Below are positions 48,416-57,233 of a stretch of 64,000 nt of DNA, piece after piece; within the stretch, counting starts at the first letter, position 1, and every line of letters begins with the position of its first letter. Position numbers and translations under genes: made by a program. This stretch comes from Marinirhabdus gelatinilytica (GTDB taxonomy: Bacteria > Bacteroidota > Bacteroidia > Flavobacteriales > Flavobacteriaceae), in NCBI RefSeq assembly GCF_003353425.1, contig NZ_QRAO01000006.1, forward strand, positions 1 through 64,000, read 5' to 3'. The notes below the pieces were generated by a model. That model was not told where the DNA came from, made no database searches, and worked only from the letters and a program-made list of their open reading frames with translations.

Positions 48416-50437
48416 ATGCTTCTAAAAAAAAATGTTTTAGTCTGTGCGCTACTAGTTACCCAACTATTAGTTGGCCAAGAAACTCCTGTTAAAAATTTAA
48501 AAGAAAAATTAGCCACTGCCACAGATCAAGAAAAAATATCAATTTATTTTGATTTATACCAGTCTAACATACCTCTTGATGAGGCTTTAGAGTATATCCA
48601 AAAAGGAATTGCACTTGCAAAAAGAAAAAAATTAGACTCATTACATTCACTATATTTTTTTGCTGCCCAAGGAAATTATTACAAAACAGAATTTAAAACT
48701 GGAAAAAAATATGCAACACTCTCACTCAATATTGCTCCTCACGATGAGTTTAAAGCTCGATGTTATAACTTATTAGGGGCTTTTTGCGAAGCACTCAGCC
48801 AAGAAGATTCTGCATTTTATTATTATGATGAGGCATTAGAAAAAATTGCAAACGACACTTCAAAAAAAGCACTAGCCATAAAAGCTATTGTAAAAAATAA
48901 TCAAGCAAATTTTTATTTCAAAAAAGGTAAGTTTCATCTTGCAATAAAGGATTATCTAGACAGTAACAAAATTTCAAGTTCGCTGGGAGATGCAGATAAT
49001 GAATTTAACGCTTTAAACAATTTGGGAACTTGCTTTAAAGAACTTGAAGAATATGAAGAAGCTAAATTCTATTTTGAAAAAGCACTCAGAGTGAACATTT
49101 CAGAAGATAGAAATATTCTAAAAAATGTAGTTGAAATTGGTTTAGGCGATACCGAAGTAAAAATGGGAAACTACGACAGAGGAATTAAATTGCTTTTGAA
49201 TGCTGAAAAAAAGCTAGAAGGATCCTCATACGAAATATATTTGTCTGTTGCTTACCAAGCATTGTCTGAAGCCTATTTAATTGATAACACTGAAAAAGCT
49301 TTACATTACTCAAAGAAAACAATCTCTAAAATAAAAGAAATAAACAATCCTTACGTTGCTGCTGGCATCTACACGACAAATGGCTTACTTCACTTTAAGA
49401 AAAAGGATTACCACAATGCACTTGCCTCTCTAATGAAAGCGAAAGAAATCGCTAGAGAAAACGAGCATAATGATTTATTATATGAAATTTTTCTAGCCGA
49501 ATACGAAATATATAAAATCCAAAAAAAAGCTACCCTAGCGTTACAACACTATGAAGTTGCAATGGCTTATAAGGACACCCTTTTTTCTATTGAAAAAAAC
49601 AAACAAATTACTGACGCAAACACCCGCTATAAAACCAAACAAAAGGAAAACCAGATCCTGCAACTGAAACAAAAAGAAGCACAACAAAAATTGGTACTGG
49701 AAAAAGAACGCACCACCAAAGTAGTTTTTGCAGTGGCTACCATTACAGCATTGTTGCTATTAGCAGGTATTTACTACTTTAACCAGCAACAAAAAAAACA
49801 GGACGCCAGGGAAACCGCCCTACGGGAAAAACAAATGGCACAAGAAACACAACTACAGGTCACCTTTGCCAGAGAGAAGGAAAAAGACAAGATAGCGCTC
49901 ACACTGCACGGTCAACACGCAAAAGATCTAGAGTTGATCGCAGCGGGTCTGCAAAACAACAACCAACCCATTTGGGCAGAAAAAATCTCCCAGATCAAGG
50001 ATAAAATCAAGGATTTGGCCTATAAGGTGCAGAGTGTCCCTTTTTCCGAAAGCCCTTTTAAGGATCAAGTGCTCAACCTGGCCGCAGACGATCGCTTGGC
50101 GCGCACGCAAGTAACCTTCACAGGATTAAAGGATATTGACTGGAAGCAGATAGCCGAACCCATAAAACGAAACCTCCTCTTTGCCATCAAGGAAAATATT
50201 TCTAACATCTACAACCACTCCCAAGCCACACGGGTAGACTTCAATTTTGAAAAAAAGGATGGCGTTCTGTTTGTTTCAATGAAGGATAACGGAAAGGGAT
50301 TTAGCACCGAAGATGTAAAAAAAGGAATAGGCCTTCGCGATATCAAACTCAAGATGGACGAAATAAATGGAGATGTGACCATAGAAAGCCAATCAGAAAA
50401 AGGCACCAAAATTCTCTTCAATATAATTTTAACGTAA
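48416..50437 (+). CDS. TPR sensor histidine kinase
   Basis: The 673-residue protein has a signal peptide/first hydrophobic stretch (VLVCALLVTQLLVGQ) and TPR repeats over ~30-390 (NALNNLGTCFKELEEYEEA, AGIYTTNGLLHFKKKDYHNA). A transmembrane helix (~438-456, VVFAVATITALLLLAGIYYF), a coiled coil and a HisKA_3-like dimerisation helix with the probable phospho-His in KDKIALTLHGQHAKDLELI follow. The HATPase domain has NLLFAIKENISNIYNHSQA, KDNGKGFS and GIGLRDIKLK. The stop codon directly abuts the ATG of the response regulator gene. The sensor half is 25-33% GC in sampled lines and the kinase half 48-53%. Confidence 0.9.
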   Translation: MLLKKNVLVCALLVTQLLVGQETPVKNLKEKLATATDQEKISIYFDLYQSNIPLDEALEYIQKGIALAKRKKLDSLHSLYFFAAQGNYYKTEFKTGKKYATLSLNIAPHDEFKARCYNLLGAFCEALSQEDSAFYYYDEALEKIANDTSKKALAIKAIVKNNQANFYFKKGKFHLAIKDYLDSNKISSSLGDADNEFNALNNLGTCFKELEEYEEAKFYFEKALRVNISEDRNILKNVVEIGLGDTEVKMGNYDRGIKLLLNAEKKLEGSSYEIYLSVAYQALSEAYLIDNTEKALHYSKKTISKIKEINNPYVAAGIYTTNGLLHFKKKDYHNALASLMKAKEIARENEHNDLLYEIFLAEYEIYKIQKKATLALQHYEVAMAYKDTLFSIEKNKQITDANTRYKTKQKENQILQLKQKEAQQKLVLEKERTTKVVFAVATITALLLLAGIYYFNQQQKKQDARETALREKQMAQETQLQVTFAREKEKDKIALTLHGQHAKDLELIAAGLQNNNQPIWAEKISQIKDKIKDLAYKVQSVPFSESPFKDQVLNLAADDRLARTQVTFTGLKDIDWKQIAEPIKRNLLFAIKENISNIYNHSQATRVDFNFEKKDGVLFVSMKDNGKGFSTEDVKKGIGLRDIKLKMDEINGDVTIESQSEKGTKILFNIILT

Positions 50438-51088
50438 ATGGAAAAACACTTGCTTTTGGTAGATGACCAACCCGACATCCTCGACAGCCTCGAGGCCAAG
50501 ATCAATGAAAGGTTTCCAGACTTTCGAGTAACAAAAGCCTTCGATTGTGATCATGCTTTCTCAACAATCATACATCCTTCGCAAAAAATCGATCTTTTGA
50601 TATTGGACCTTGAGTTTTTGAACAATACCAACAAGCGTATCCCAAATGGCAAGGCACTCATGAATACGTTGAAAGAAAAGGACATTACCCTCCCCACAAT
50701 TATATATACAGCAGACCTGTCGTTGTTAAAACTGCATCCCATTATACAATCACACGATCCAGCAGGCATTGTTACCAAAGACCACCAGAACCACAAGGAC
50801 CTGTACTTTGCTATTGAGAAAGTACTGAACGGCGGAAAACATTACACCGATGCCATTAACCGGCAACTACGCCGGCGCATCAAGATTGAACACAATATGG
50901 ATGCTGTAGATGATCTTATTATTAAATACCTACCTACCATAAACACGGCAGCAGACTGGAAAGACACTCCTGTACCTGTAAGCTCAAAGACCATAAAGGC
51001 AAAACTGGACCGTATGTACATAGATTTTGATGTGGTCAATGACAAGCAACTGTTACTCAAACTAATGCGATTGGGATATATAGAATAA
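50438..51088 (+). CDS. Response regulator, partner of the TPR kinase
   Basis: The 216-residue protein has a receiver domain: HLLLVDDQPDILDSLEAKI with the acidic pair, LLILDLEFLNNTNKR with the phospho-acceptor Asp (about residue 55), and TIIYTADLSLLKL with the conserved Thr. The C-terminal ~75 residues (VDDLIIKYLPTINTAADWKD, SSKTIKAKLDRMYIDFDV) are a helical, probably DNA-binding domain that does not match LuxR or LytTR clearly. It begins at the base after the kinase stop codon, so the two are translationally coupled. Confidence 0.88.
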   Translation: MEKHLLLVDDQPDILDSLEAKINERFPDFRVTKAFDCDHAFSTIIHPSQKIDLLILDLEFLNNTNKRIPNGKALMNTLKEKDITLPTIIYTADLSLLKLHPIIQSHDPAGIVTKDHQNHKDLYFAIEKVLNGGKHYTDAINRQLRRRIKIEHNMDAVDDLIIKYLPTINTAADWKDTPVPVSSKTIKAKLDRMYIDFDVVNDKQLLLKLMRLGYIE

Positions 51089-51277
51089 CTCCATTTTCCA
51101 AAATTTTCCAATTTTACTTCCAAATACTGGAATAGCCTTCCTTTACAACCACACTACATTTACTACATAAACGAAGATACTGGTTTGCAGCCTTAAGGGA
51201 GGCTGGGTCCCAAAACAGTTTTTCGCCCTTCTAGCCGCGCGGCACACGGACATTTTTTTAACCATAATACAACTCTT

Positions 51278-51427
51278 ATGAAAAAAATGATTTCGGCCTG
51301 TGCCATAGTACTCGTATGCCTCAGTTTTTCAAACTGTACCAAACAACCCCTTATTGAAACTCCTTCAGAGCAATTAACCGAAGGCGAGAAAGCTGGGGAG
51401 ACCAACGATCCTGATTCGGGTGATTAA
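51278..51427 (+). CDS. Small lipoprotein, 49 residues
   Basis: The frame MKKMISACAIVLVCLSFSNC has a lipobox-like SFSNC with the lipidated Cys at residue 20. It is followed by a short acidic, Pro/Glu/Gly-rich tail (EKAGETNDPDSGD). It is positioned between two kinase/regulator pairs on the same strand, with a hairpin after its stop. Codon use resembles its neighbours. Function is unknown; a role as a signal or modulator of the adjoining TPR kinases is only a guess. Confidence 0.6.
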   Translation: MKKMISACAIVLVCLSFSNCTKQPLIETPSEQLTEGEKAGETNDPDSGD

Positions 51428-51445
51428 AGCAATTTACTATACAAG

Positions 51446-51467
51446 CGGCTGTCATTCAGGGCAGCCG
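51446..51467 (+). terminator. Possible terminator after the small lipoprotein
   Basis: CGGCTGTC (51446-51453) pairs with GGCAGCCG (51460-51467) with one G-T pair, followed by TTCTAATT. The T-run is weak, so termination may be partial. Confidence 0.4.
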
Positions 51468-51526
51468 TTCTAATTAACTTACTTTTCCACGGGGCAACTA
51501 TAATTCAATATATCTATATTAGCATT

Positions 51527-53386
51527 ATGGTTGGTTGGATATCCTCAATACTTACAATTGTGTGCCTCTTGCTCTTTACAGGAGCTTTATTTTCACAGAA
51601 CCTAGTTGAAAATGATCAGGACACTGTATTTGAAAATTTACTTCAGAAAAACAAAATCCTAGCAAAAAAAGGGGACTACAAAGCTGCGTTGCAAATGGCC
51701 CACAAACTGGCGGCCTATGGAGAAAAGTTGAAGGACACCGCTAAATGGTTACAAGGGATCCATAGACAAGCATTTTACAACGAAAGAATAGATGAACCGT
51801 ATAATGCACTGAAACACTACTCCCTTGGAATTGCATTGGCCAAAGCATCAAGCAATCAAAGTTACCAAGCCAAGTTAAGTGTAAATAAAGCTAATATTTT
51901 AACCAAAATTGGAGATTATAAAGAAGCCCAGAAAACCGCTGTACAAGGAATAGAAGCAGCAGCAATACTAAAAGATAGTGTCAATCTATATAAACTGCAT
52001 ATATGCTTAGCGAATGCTTCTTCTGATAATTTTGAATTTGATATAGCCGAAAACGCCTACACCAATGCGTTGAGATATACAAATAACGAGAATGAAGTCC
52101 TCAAAATAAAAAACAATCTAGGAGTAAACCATAAAGACCAAGGCAATTTTGAAAAAGCCATTGAAGTGTACAGGACAGCGTTAGCTGACAAATCGTTGCC
52201 CTCGTCAGAAGGTTTAGAAGCTCGTATTAAAAGCAATCTAGGGTTTGCGCTTCACAAAACTGGCAACTATAACGAAGCGGTTCAGTTGTTGAACGAAGCA
52301 CACAACACTAGACAAAAAATAAATGATTGGTCCGGTATTTTCGCTTCAAACATCCATCTTTCAACTTATTATAGAGAGATCGATGAACCAATGGCGTACA
52401 CGCACGCACAGAATGCATTTACCATTGCCAAACAAAAAATTAAGAGTCCATATTCAGAAATGGAAGCATTGGCACATATTATATCTTTGGACAGAGCGAA
52501 CAAATTACAAGCAAATAGGTATATATTTCTTTCCGACAGCCTTTCAAGGGCCAAACAAAAATCCATAAACGATTATACCGTTGCAAAATTTCAGGCCAAG
52601 GAACAGGAACTTGAAATAGCACGGCAAAAAGAGGAAATAGCGATTACCGCACAGAACTTGGCCGAAAAGCAACAAAGAGAAATTCTCATTATGGCTCTAT
52701 TGGTATCTGCCATTCTGGTTGGGTTTGTTTTGTTTAGAAAATTTCAGAAAGAAAAGAAAGACAGGAAAACCATTGAGCAACAAAAAAATAAAATCGAACT
52801 GCTACAAAAAGAACTGCACCACCGTTTAAAGAACAATCTCTCATTTATCGATCTTTTTATAAGTCTTGCCAAAGGAAAATTCAACGATCCCGCCTATCAC
52901 GAAAAACTGAATGACCTACAGAACAGGATTGCCAGCATGTTCACGGTACACCAGCAACTTTTCAACACCCAAGATGTAACACGGGTTCACGCTGATAAAT
53001 ATTTGCAAAGCCTCGTGGAAAACGCCAAGAACACCTATCCTTCCGGCCACATAACTTTCAAAACGGAAATTGAAGAGCAACTGTACTTGGAGGCCGGCAC
53101 TTCCTTTCCCATAGGGATCATCGTAAATGAATTTATAACCAATTCCCTAAAATATGCATTTCCGAAATACAAAAAAGGTACTATATTTATCTCGTTAACA
53201 GCACAAAACGATGTACTCACATTACACATGAGTGACAACGGCGTGGGACTTCCCGAAGATTTCACGGTGGAGGAGCTTAATTCCTTTGGGATAGACACCA
53301 TGCGCTTATTGGCGTTGGAACACAAAGGAAATTTCAGTATAAAAAATGAGAATGGCGTTTCAGTAATCATAACATTATCCAAATAG
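51527..53386 (+). CDS. TPR sensor histidine kinase, HisKA_2 type
   Basis: The 619-residue protein has an N-terminal hydrophobic signal (IVCLLLFTGALFSQ) and TPR repeats (~40-330, e.g. NNLGVNHKDQGNFEKAIEVY, SNLGFALHKTGNYNEAVQLL). A transmembrane helix (~387-403, ILIMALLVSAILVGFVLF) precedes a HisKA_2 domain with the phospho-His in LQKELHHRLKNNLSFIDLF. The HATPase has GIIVNEFITNSLKYAFPKY, HMSDNGVGLP and a final GVSVIITLSK. The HisKA_2 type differs from the preceding kinase (48416), so the two pairs are not simple duplicates. A LytTR regulator follows after 10 bp. Confidence 0.92.
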   Translation: MVGWISSILTIVCLLLFTGALFSQNLVENDQDTVFENLLQKNKILAKKGDYKAALQMAHKLAAYGEKLKDTAKWLQGIHRQAFYNERIDEPYNALKHYSLGIALAKASSNQSYQAKLSVNKANILTKIGDYKEAQKTAVQGIEAAAILKDSVNLYKLHICLANASSDNFEFDIAENAYTNALRYTNNENEVLKIKNNLGVNHKDQGNFEKAIEVYRTALADKSLPSSEGLEARIKSNLGFALHKTGNYNEAVQLLNEAHNTRQKINDWSGIFASNIHLSTYYREIDEPMAYTHAQNAFTIAKQKIKSPYSEMEALAHIISLDRANKLQANRYIFLSDSLSRAKQKSINDYTVAKFQAKEQELEIARQKEEIAITAQNLAEKQQREILIMALLVSAILVGFVLFRKFQKEKKDRKTIEQQKNKIELLQKELHHRLKNNLSFIDLFISLAKGKFNDPAYHEKLNDLQNRIASMFTVHQQLFNTQDVTRVHADKYLQSLVENAKNTYPSGHITFKTEIEEQLYLEAGTSFPIGIIVNEFITNSLKYAFPKYKKGTIFISLTAQNDVLTLHMSDNGVGLPEDFTVEELNSFGIDTMRLLALEHKGNFSIKNENGVSVIITLSK

Positions 53387-53396
53387 ATACATACTT

Positions 53397-54197
53397 ATGA
53401 AGCCCAAGGCACATATTTTATTGGTTGAAGACAAAGCTATGCTATACAAACGTCTGGCAATGTTCCTGAAAGAAGAAAATTACAGTGTTTCAAGCTACAC
53501 ACCATCCTATGATTCTGCTCTGGAGGCCATCCACAAAAAAAAGCCAGATATTGCGCTATTGGATATAGACCTGGAGGGAACCAAGACCGGATTGGACCTG
53601 GGGGAGACACTTTCATCTAAGTACAGCATCCCGTTTATCTACGTGACCGACTATCAAGATGACGAGACCTTTCACAAAGGCCTTGCTACCAAGCACGAGC
53701 ATTTTATGGTGAAGACCAAACCGCACCTGGACACCAAGGAGTTGCTGCGCACGATACAAACGGTACTTTCGCGTTGCAATGAGGCAAAAGATGGCGAGAC
53801 CAAAAACTCCCTATTTTGCTACACTGGGTATATAAGCGACCTAAAACAACAGGCAAAAGATGCAGTTTCCGAAGTGCCTGTCCCCTATCAAGAAATCGTG
53901 AAGCTCACCACTAAGAATGCTTCTGGCGAAAAGCTCAAACCCAACTATGTGCGGGTGGAGACCCACAACAAAAAATCTTATTATCTTCCTGTTTCCCTAA
54001 CGGAGATAGCAACACAGCTTCCCCTACCTTTTGCCCGCGTCAACGAGAGCGAGATCGTGAACTTAAGCGAGGATATTTTGGACGGCCGCATTAACGGCAC
54101 CCGTTTAAAGATAGGTAAAACCGTGTACCACATCTCCAAGACCTACAAGGCCGAGGTGGAAAACCGCATCCGCCTGCTATACCACAAGCTCCGCTAG
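53397..54197 (+). CDS. LytTR-type response regulator
   Basis: The 266-residue protein has a receiver domain (HILLVEDKAMLYKRLAMFL, DIALLDIDLEGTKTGLDLG with the phospho-Asp, FIYVTDYQDDETFHKGL). Its C-terminal LytTR DNA-binding domain (~165-266) has VRVETHNKKSYYLPVSLTE, LPLPFARVNESEIVNLSED and RINGTRLKIGKTVYHISK. It is the output partner of the HisKA_2 kinase encoded 10 bp upstream. Targets are not evident; the AT-rich cassette of secreted proteins starts 97 bp downstream. Confidence 0.92.
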   Translation: MKPKAHILLVEDKAMLYKRLAMFLKEENYSVSSYTPSYDSALEAIHKKKPDIALLDIDLEGTKTGLDLGETLSSKYSIPFIYVTDYQDDETFHKGLATKHEHFMVKTKPHLDTKELLRTIQTVLSRCNEAKDGETKNSLFCYTGYISDLKQQAKDAVSEVPVPYQEIVKLTTKNASGEKLKPNYVRVETHNKKSYYLPVSLTEIATQLPLPFARVNESEIVNLSEDILDGRINGTRLKIGKTVYHISKTYKAEVENRIRLLYHKLR

Positions 54198-54294
54198 GCA
54201 GATTTTCATAGGATTGGGGTTAGTTTTCATTTTTTGTTTTTTATACGTTTTCATTTGTTGAGTTTTAGGGGCGTGAAACCTTAAACTTATCAAA

Positions 54295-54867
54295 ATGAAA
54301 CGTTATCTACTCCTTACTTTATTTTTATTGTCAACTTTCTGCCAGAACGTTTTGGCACAAAAATGCAAACCCTCGCTGTCGAAAGTTGATGAAATGACAA
54401 ATGAAAAAGTTGAAGGTTGGGGTGGTAAAATCGGAGGCCAAACATCATTGGGCAACAAGATTGGACATGATACTATGCTTTATCTCAACGATAGGGACAA
54501 GGGCGATACTCTTATAAATGCCACTGTTTACATAAACTACATTGTTTTAGCGAAAAATGCAGCAATACTCGATAAGACACATCAAGCCGGAGAACGAATT
54601 CTTTTAAAAACTGAAAATAGTTTAATCCAATTTACCACTGACAATGTAATAAAGAATGAAAAGAGCACTTTTGGAAGTTATTATCAAATTTTTGAGTTGA
54701 ATGGTAAAATTACAATTGAAGAAGCAAAAATACTTTCTGAAAATTTTTTAGAAATGTATCGAATTGAAAAAGAAGAAGGTGGCTCTATAGTACAGGATAA
54801 ACCTAACAAAAGAGCTAAACGGAAAATGAAAGAACAATTCGAATGTTTTTTAAATACTTTAAAATAA
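54295..54867 (+). CDS. Secreted protein of unknown function
   Basis: The 190-residue protein has a signal peptide (MKRYLLLTLFLLSTFCQNVLAQ). The mature part contains KVEGWGGKIGGQTSLGNKIG, a beta-rich middle with ILLKTENSLIQFTTDN, and a basic C-terminus (NKRAKRKMKEQF). I do not recognise a family. It is the first of five same-strand genes with small spacing (6, 10, 2, 21 bp) in an AT-rich stretch, all for exported proteins. Confidence 0.75.
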   Translation: MKRYLLLTLFLLSTFCQNVLAQKCKPSLSKVDEMTNEKVEGWGGKIGGQTSLGNKIGHDTMLYLNDRDKGDTLINATVYINYIVLAKNAAILDKTHQAGERILLKTENSLIQFTTDNVIKNEKSTFGSYYQIFELNGKITIEEAKILSENFLEMYRIEKEEGGSIVQDKPNKRAKRKMKEQFECFLNTLK

Positions 54868-54873
54868 AAAATT

Positions 54874-55209
54874 ATGAAAACTACCTTAATCACACTAATT
54901 GCTGTTTTATTTCTTGCAATCCCATCCAATGCAATTGTTAATCAAAATCCAACTGACCCATATATAATAGTTAGGGTAATAGAGTGCCAAGGAGGAGATT
55001 CCGCAAATCAAAGCATGATACTCATAGACAGAGGAGATAACAACATAGAAAAAATTGAGTTGGAAAAATTTCACAAAAACAACTTCAAAATCATCTCGAA
55101 AATATTGAACGATATTAAAAAATATGGTTATGAATTGATTGGGACATCTGGTGGTGGTGGAAATGATAACGCTATGATATTACAGAATTATATATTCAAG
55201 AAAAACTAA
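54874..55209 (+). CDS. Small secreted protein of unknown function
   Basis: The 111-residue protein has a signal peptide (TTLITLIAVLFLAIPSNA). The mature part begins IVNQNPTDPYIIVRVIECQG and ends with a Gly-rich turn and a strand (LIGTSGGGGNDNAMILQNYIF). No family is recognised. It starts 6 bp after the previous stop, indicating one transcript. Confidence 0.7.
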   Translation: MKTTLITLIAVLFLAIPSNAIVNQNPTDPYIIVRVIECQGGDSANQSMILIDRGDNNIEKIELEKFHKNNFKIISKILNDIKKYGYELIGTSGGGGNDNAMILQNYIFKKN

Positions 55210-55219
55210 AACACATACT

Positions 55220-55549
55220 ATGAAATATTTACTAACCGCATTTATTTTTTTAGCACTACTATCTTGTAAAAAAGATGATGATCCGTTAAACAATGACAAT
55301 ATTTTAGTCAACACAACTTGGGAGGGTGAAAGAGTCGAGGATGGTATTTACACCTTTACAAGCAATACTGAATACACATTTAAGGATCCTGGAGAACCAT
55401 TTGTGGATGGAAATTATAGTTTCGACGGTCGCCAAGGGGTACTGATGGAAGAAACAGGATTCACCGCAAATTTTGGAGTCTCAGGAACTATAATGACTGT
55501 TACAGACACAATAAACACAAATCCAAGAACATACTTTAAAATTCAATAA
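55220..55549 (+). CDS. Small lipoprotein, paralogue of the gene at 56698
   Basis: The 109-residue lipoprotein has a lipobox ending LLSC (Cys 16) followed by KKDDD, the usual acidic +2 region. The core shares NILVNTTWEG, EDGIYTFTSNTEYTFKDPGE and FDGR with the gene 1.1 kb downstream, and differs at both ends. The fold is probably a lipocalin-like small barrel (TWEG start, alternating strands). Function is unknown. Confidence 0.75.
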   Translation: MKYLLTAFIFLALLSCKKDDDPLNNDNILVNTTWEGERVEDGIYTFTSNTEYTFKDPGEPFVDGNYSFDGRQGVLMEETGFTANFGVSGTIMTVTDTINTNPRTYFKIQ

Positions 55550-55551
55550 TT

Positions 55552-56676
55552 ATGAAACACCTCATGTCTATTTTATTTGCGATATATTTAACCTCTTTAG
55601 TAAACGCTCAAATAGTAAACATCCCTGATGCTAACTTTAAAACTGCGCTATTAAATCACAACCCCATTATAGACACAAATAGTGATGGAGAAATACAGGT
55701 GAGCGAAGCAAATGATTTTTCCAGCAGTTTAAACATTATTGGTCAATCAATCTCCAATCCAACTGGCATTGAAGCTTTTACAAATATTGTATCTCTAAGT
55801 GCCGACAATAACAATATATCAAACATAGATCTTTCTAATAATATACAAATTACATTTTTAGATATTCAAGGAAATGAACTAACGAATTTAGACCTTTCAA
55901 ATAATATAAACTTGGAAGTATTGAGCTTGGCAAATAATCCGTTGGGGGCAGTTGACATTTCGAATCTAACAAATTTAGAGCTATTCTTCTGTGAATCCTG
56001 TGAGCTGCAAGACCTTGACATCACGAACAACGCATCTCTTAAAGAATTGTACCTAAACTTTAATATGATAGCTACTATAGATTTACAACAAAATAATCTT
56101 TTAGAAAAATTAATAATTGGTTATAACAACCTTTCGTCTATAGACCTAAGTCAAAATTTAAATATCACTAGAGTTTTTGCAAATGAGAATTCCCTAGAGG
56201 AAATCGATTTTTCTGAAAACGTTAATATTAGCAGCATCGACTTAAGAGAAAATCCACAACTTACCATACTCAATATACAAAATGGAAATAACCCATTGAT
56301 TTCGACATTTAGAACAACAAGTTGCCCAAATCTCACCTGTATACAAGTAGACCCTGGAATCCCAGGAAATGTACCTCCCAGCTGGGAATTTGACCCAGGT
56401 GTTACATTTAGTGAAGACTGTATGTTTTTGGGAACAGAAGATATGACTCCTATTGAAATTTCGATTTACCCCAATCCAGCAATAACAAAATTAAATATAA
56501 ATACTACTGCAAGCATTGATGTTGACAATGTAATAATTTCCAACCTTCAAGGGCAAACATACCCTGCAGACTTTCAAAATAGCTGCGTCGATGTTTCTAA
56601 TTTAAGCACGGGGCTTTACTTTATAATCATGAAAACTAATCAAGGTACAACCACCCATAAATTTTTAAAACAATAA
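55552..56676 (+). CDS. Leucine-rich-repeat protein with T9SS type A sorting domain
   Basis: The 374-residue protein has a signal peptide (ending LVNAQ) and about nine ~21-residue leucine-rich repeats (residues ~75-255, with units like NLDLSNNINLEVLSLANN and SSIDLSQNLNITRVFANEN). A Cys pair lies near the repeats' end, before a type A sorting domain (ISIYPNPAITKLNIN ... TTHKFLKQ). It is probably displayed on the surface by T9SS, where the repeat surface could bind protein or glycan. It lies between two paralogous lipoprotein genes. Confidence 0.88.
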   Translation: MKHLMSILFAIYLTSLVNAQIVNIPDANFKTALLNHNPIIDTNSDGEIQVSEANDFSSSLNIIGQSISNPTGIEAFTNIVSLSADNNNISNIDLSNNIQITFLDIQGNELTNLDLSNNINLEVLSLANNPLGAVDISNLTNLELFFCESCELQDLDITNNASLKELYLNFNMIATIDLQQNNLLEKLIIGYNNLSSIDLSQNLNITRVFANENSLEEIDFSENVNISSIDLRENPQLTILNIQNGNNPLISTFRTTSCPNLTCIQVDPGIPGNVPPSWEFDPGVTFSEDCMFLGTEDMTPIEISIYPNPAITKLNINTTASIDVDNVIISNLQGQTYPADFQNSCVDVSNLSTGLYFIIMKTNQGTTTHKFLKQ

Positions 56677-56697
56677 AACATCATAAAAAATACAGTT

Positions 56698-57039
56698 ATG
56701 AAATTTAAAATATTCTTATTATTCTTAACGCTCCCCTTACTAATGAACTCCTGTAAAAGTGATGATGACAATCCCGAAGAAAATCGAGATAATATATTAG
56801 TAAACACAACTTGGGAAGGCGATACTGAAGAAGATGGTATTTATACATTTACAAGTAATACAGAATACACATTTAAAGATCCGGGAGAACCTTTTTTCGA
56901 CGGTACATATACATTTGATGGTAGAAATGGAATACTTAACGAGATAGTAAGTAACTCATCATTCCCTTTTGAAATAGTTGGTGATACTATGATTATAACA
57001 TACCCCAGTGGAAATTCTAGAACCTACTATAAGAAATAA
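56698..57039 (+). CDS. Small lipoprotein, paralogue of the gene at 55220
   Basis: The 113-residue lipoprotein has a lipobox ending LMNSC (Cys 19), then KSDDDNPEE. It shares NILVNTTWEG, EDGIYTFTSNTEYTFKDPGE and FDGR with its paralogue at 55220-55549. Nucleotides in the shared block agree at roughly 80% by eye, consistent with an older tandem duplication around the LRR gene. The C-terminus differs (PFEIVGDTMIITYP). A terminator follows. Confidence 0.75.
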   Translation: MKFKIFLLFLTLPLLMNSCKSDDDNPEENRDNILVNTTWEGDTEEDGIYTFTSNTEYTFKDPGEPFFDGTYTFDGRNGILNEIVSNSSFPFEIVGDTMIITYPSGNSRTYYKK

Positions 57040-57093
57040 GCCATCACTAAAAAGTTTGTAAAAAACTAACCAAACCAGATTTTTAGTCCACTA

Positions 57094-57139
57094 AACCACA
57101 CCTAGACCATTTGAGGAGATGTAATAGGTGTGGTTTTTT
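57094..57139 (+). terminator. Rho-independent terminator after the AT-rich cassette
   Basis: AACCACACCT (57094-57103) pairs perfectly with AGGTGTGGTT (57126-57135), followed by a T-run. The loop is long (22 nt). It closes the secreted-protein cassette and precedes the etfB promoter. Confidence 0.75.
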
Positions 57140-57189
57140 GTTTATCAAAATTTTACTATGCATGCATAGCATTTCTGAATAATATTCGC

Positions 57190-57197
57190 TATCTTTG
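57190..57197 (+). promoter_or_regulatory. -7 box of the etfBA promoter
   Basis: TATCTTTG matches TAnnTTTG. It lies 37 nt before the etfB ATG and overlaps the upstream TTG that would extend the frame, which argues for the ATG at 57234. The -33 element is not clear. Confidence 0.55.
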
Positions 57198-57233
57198 GCA
57201 TCCTTAATTTTTACTCAAAAAACAGATAGAAAT

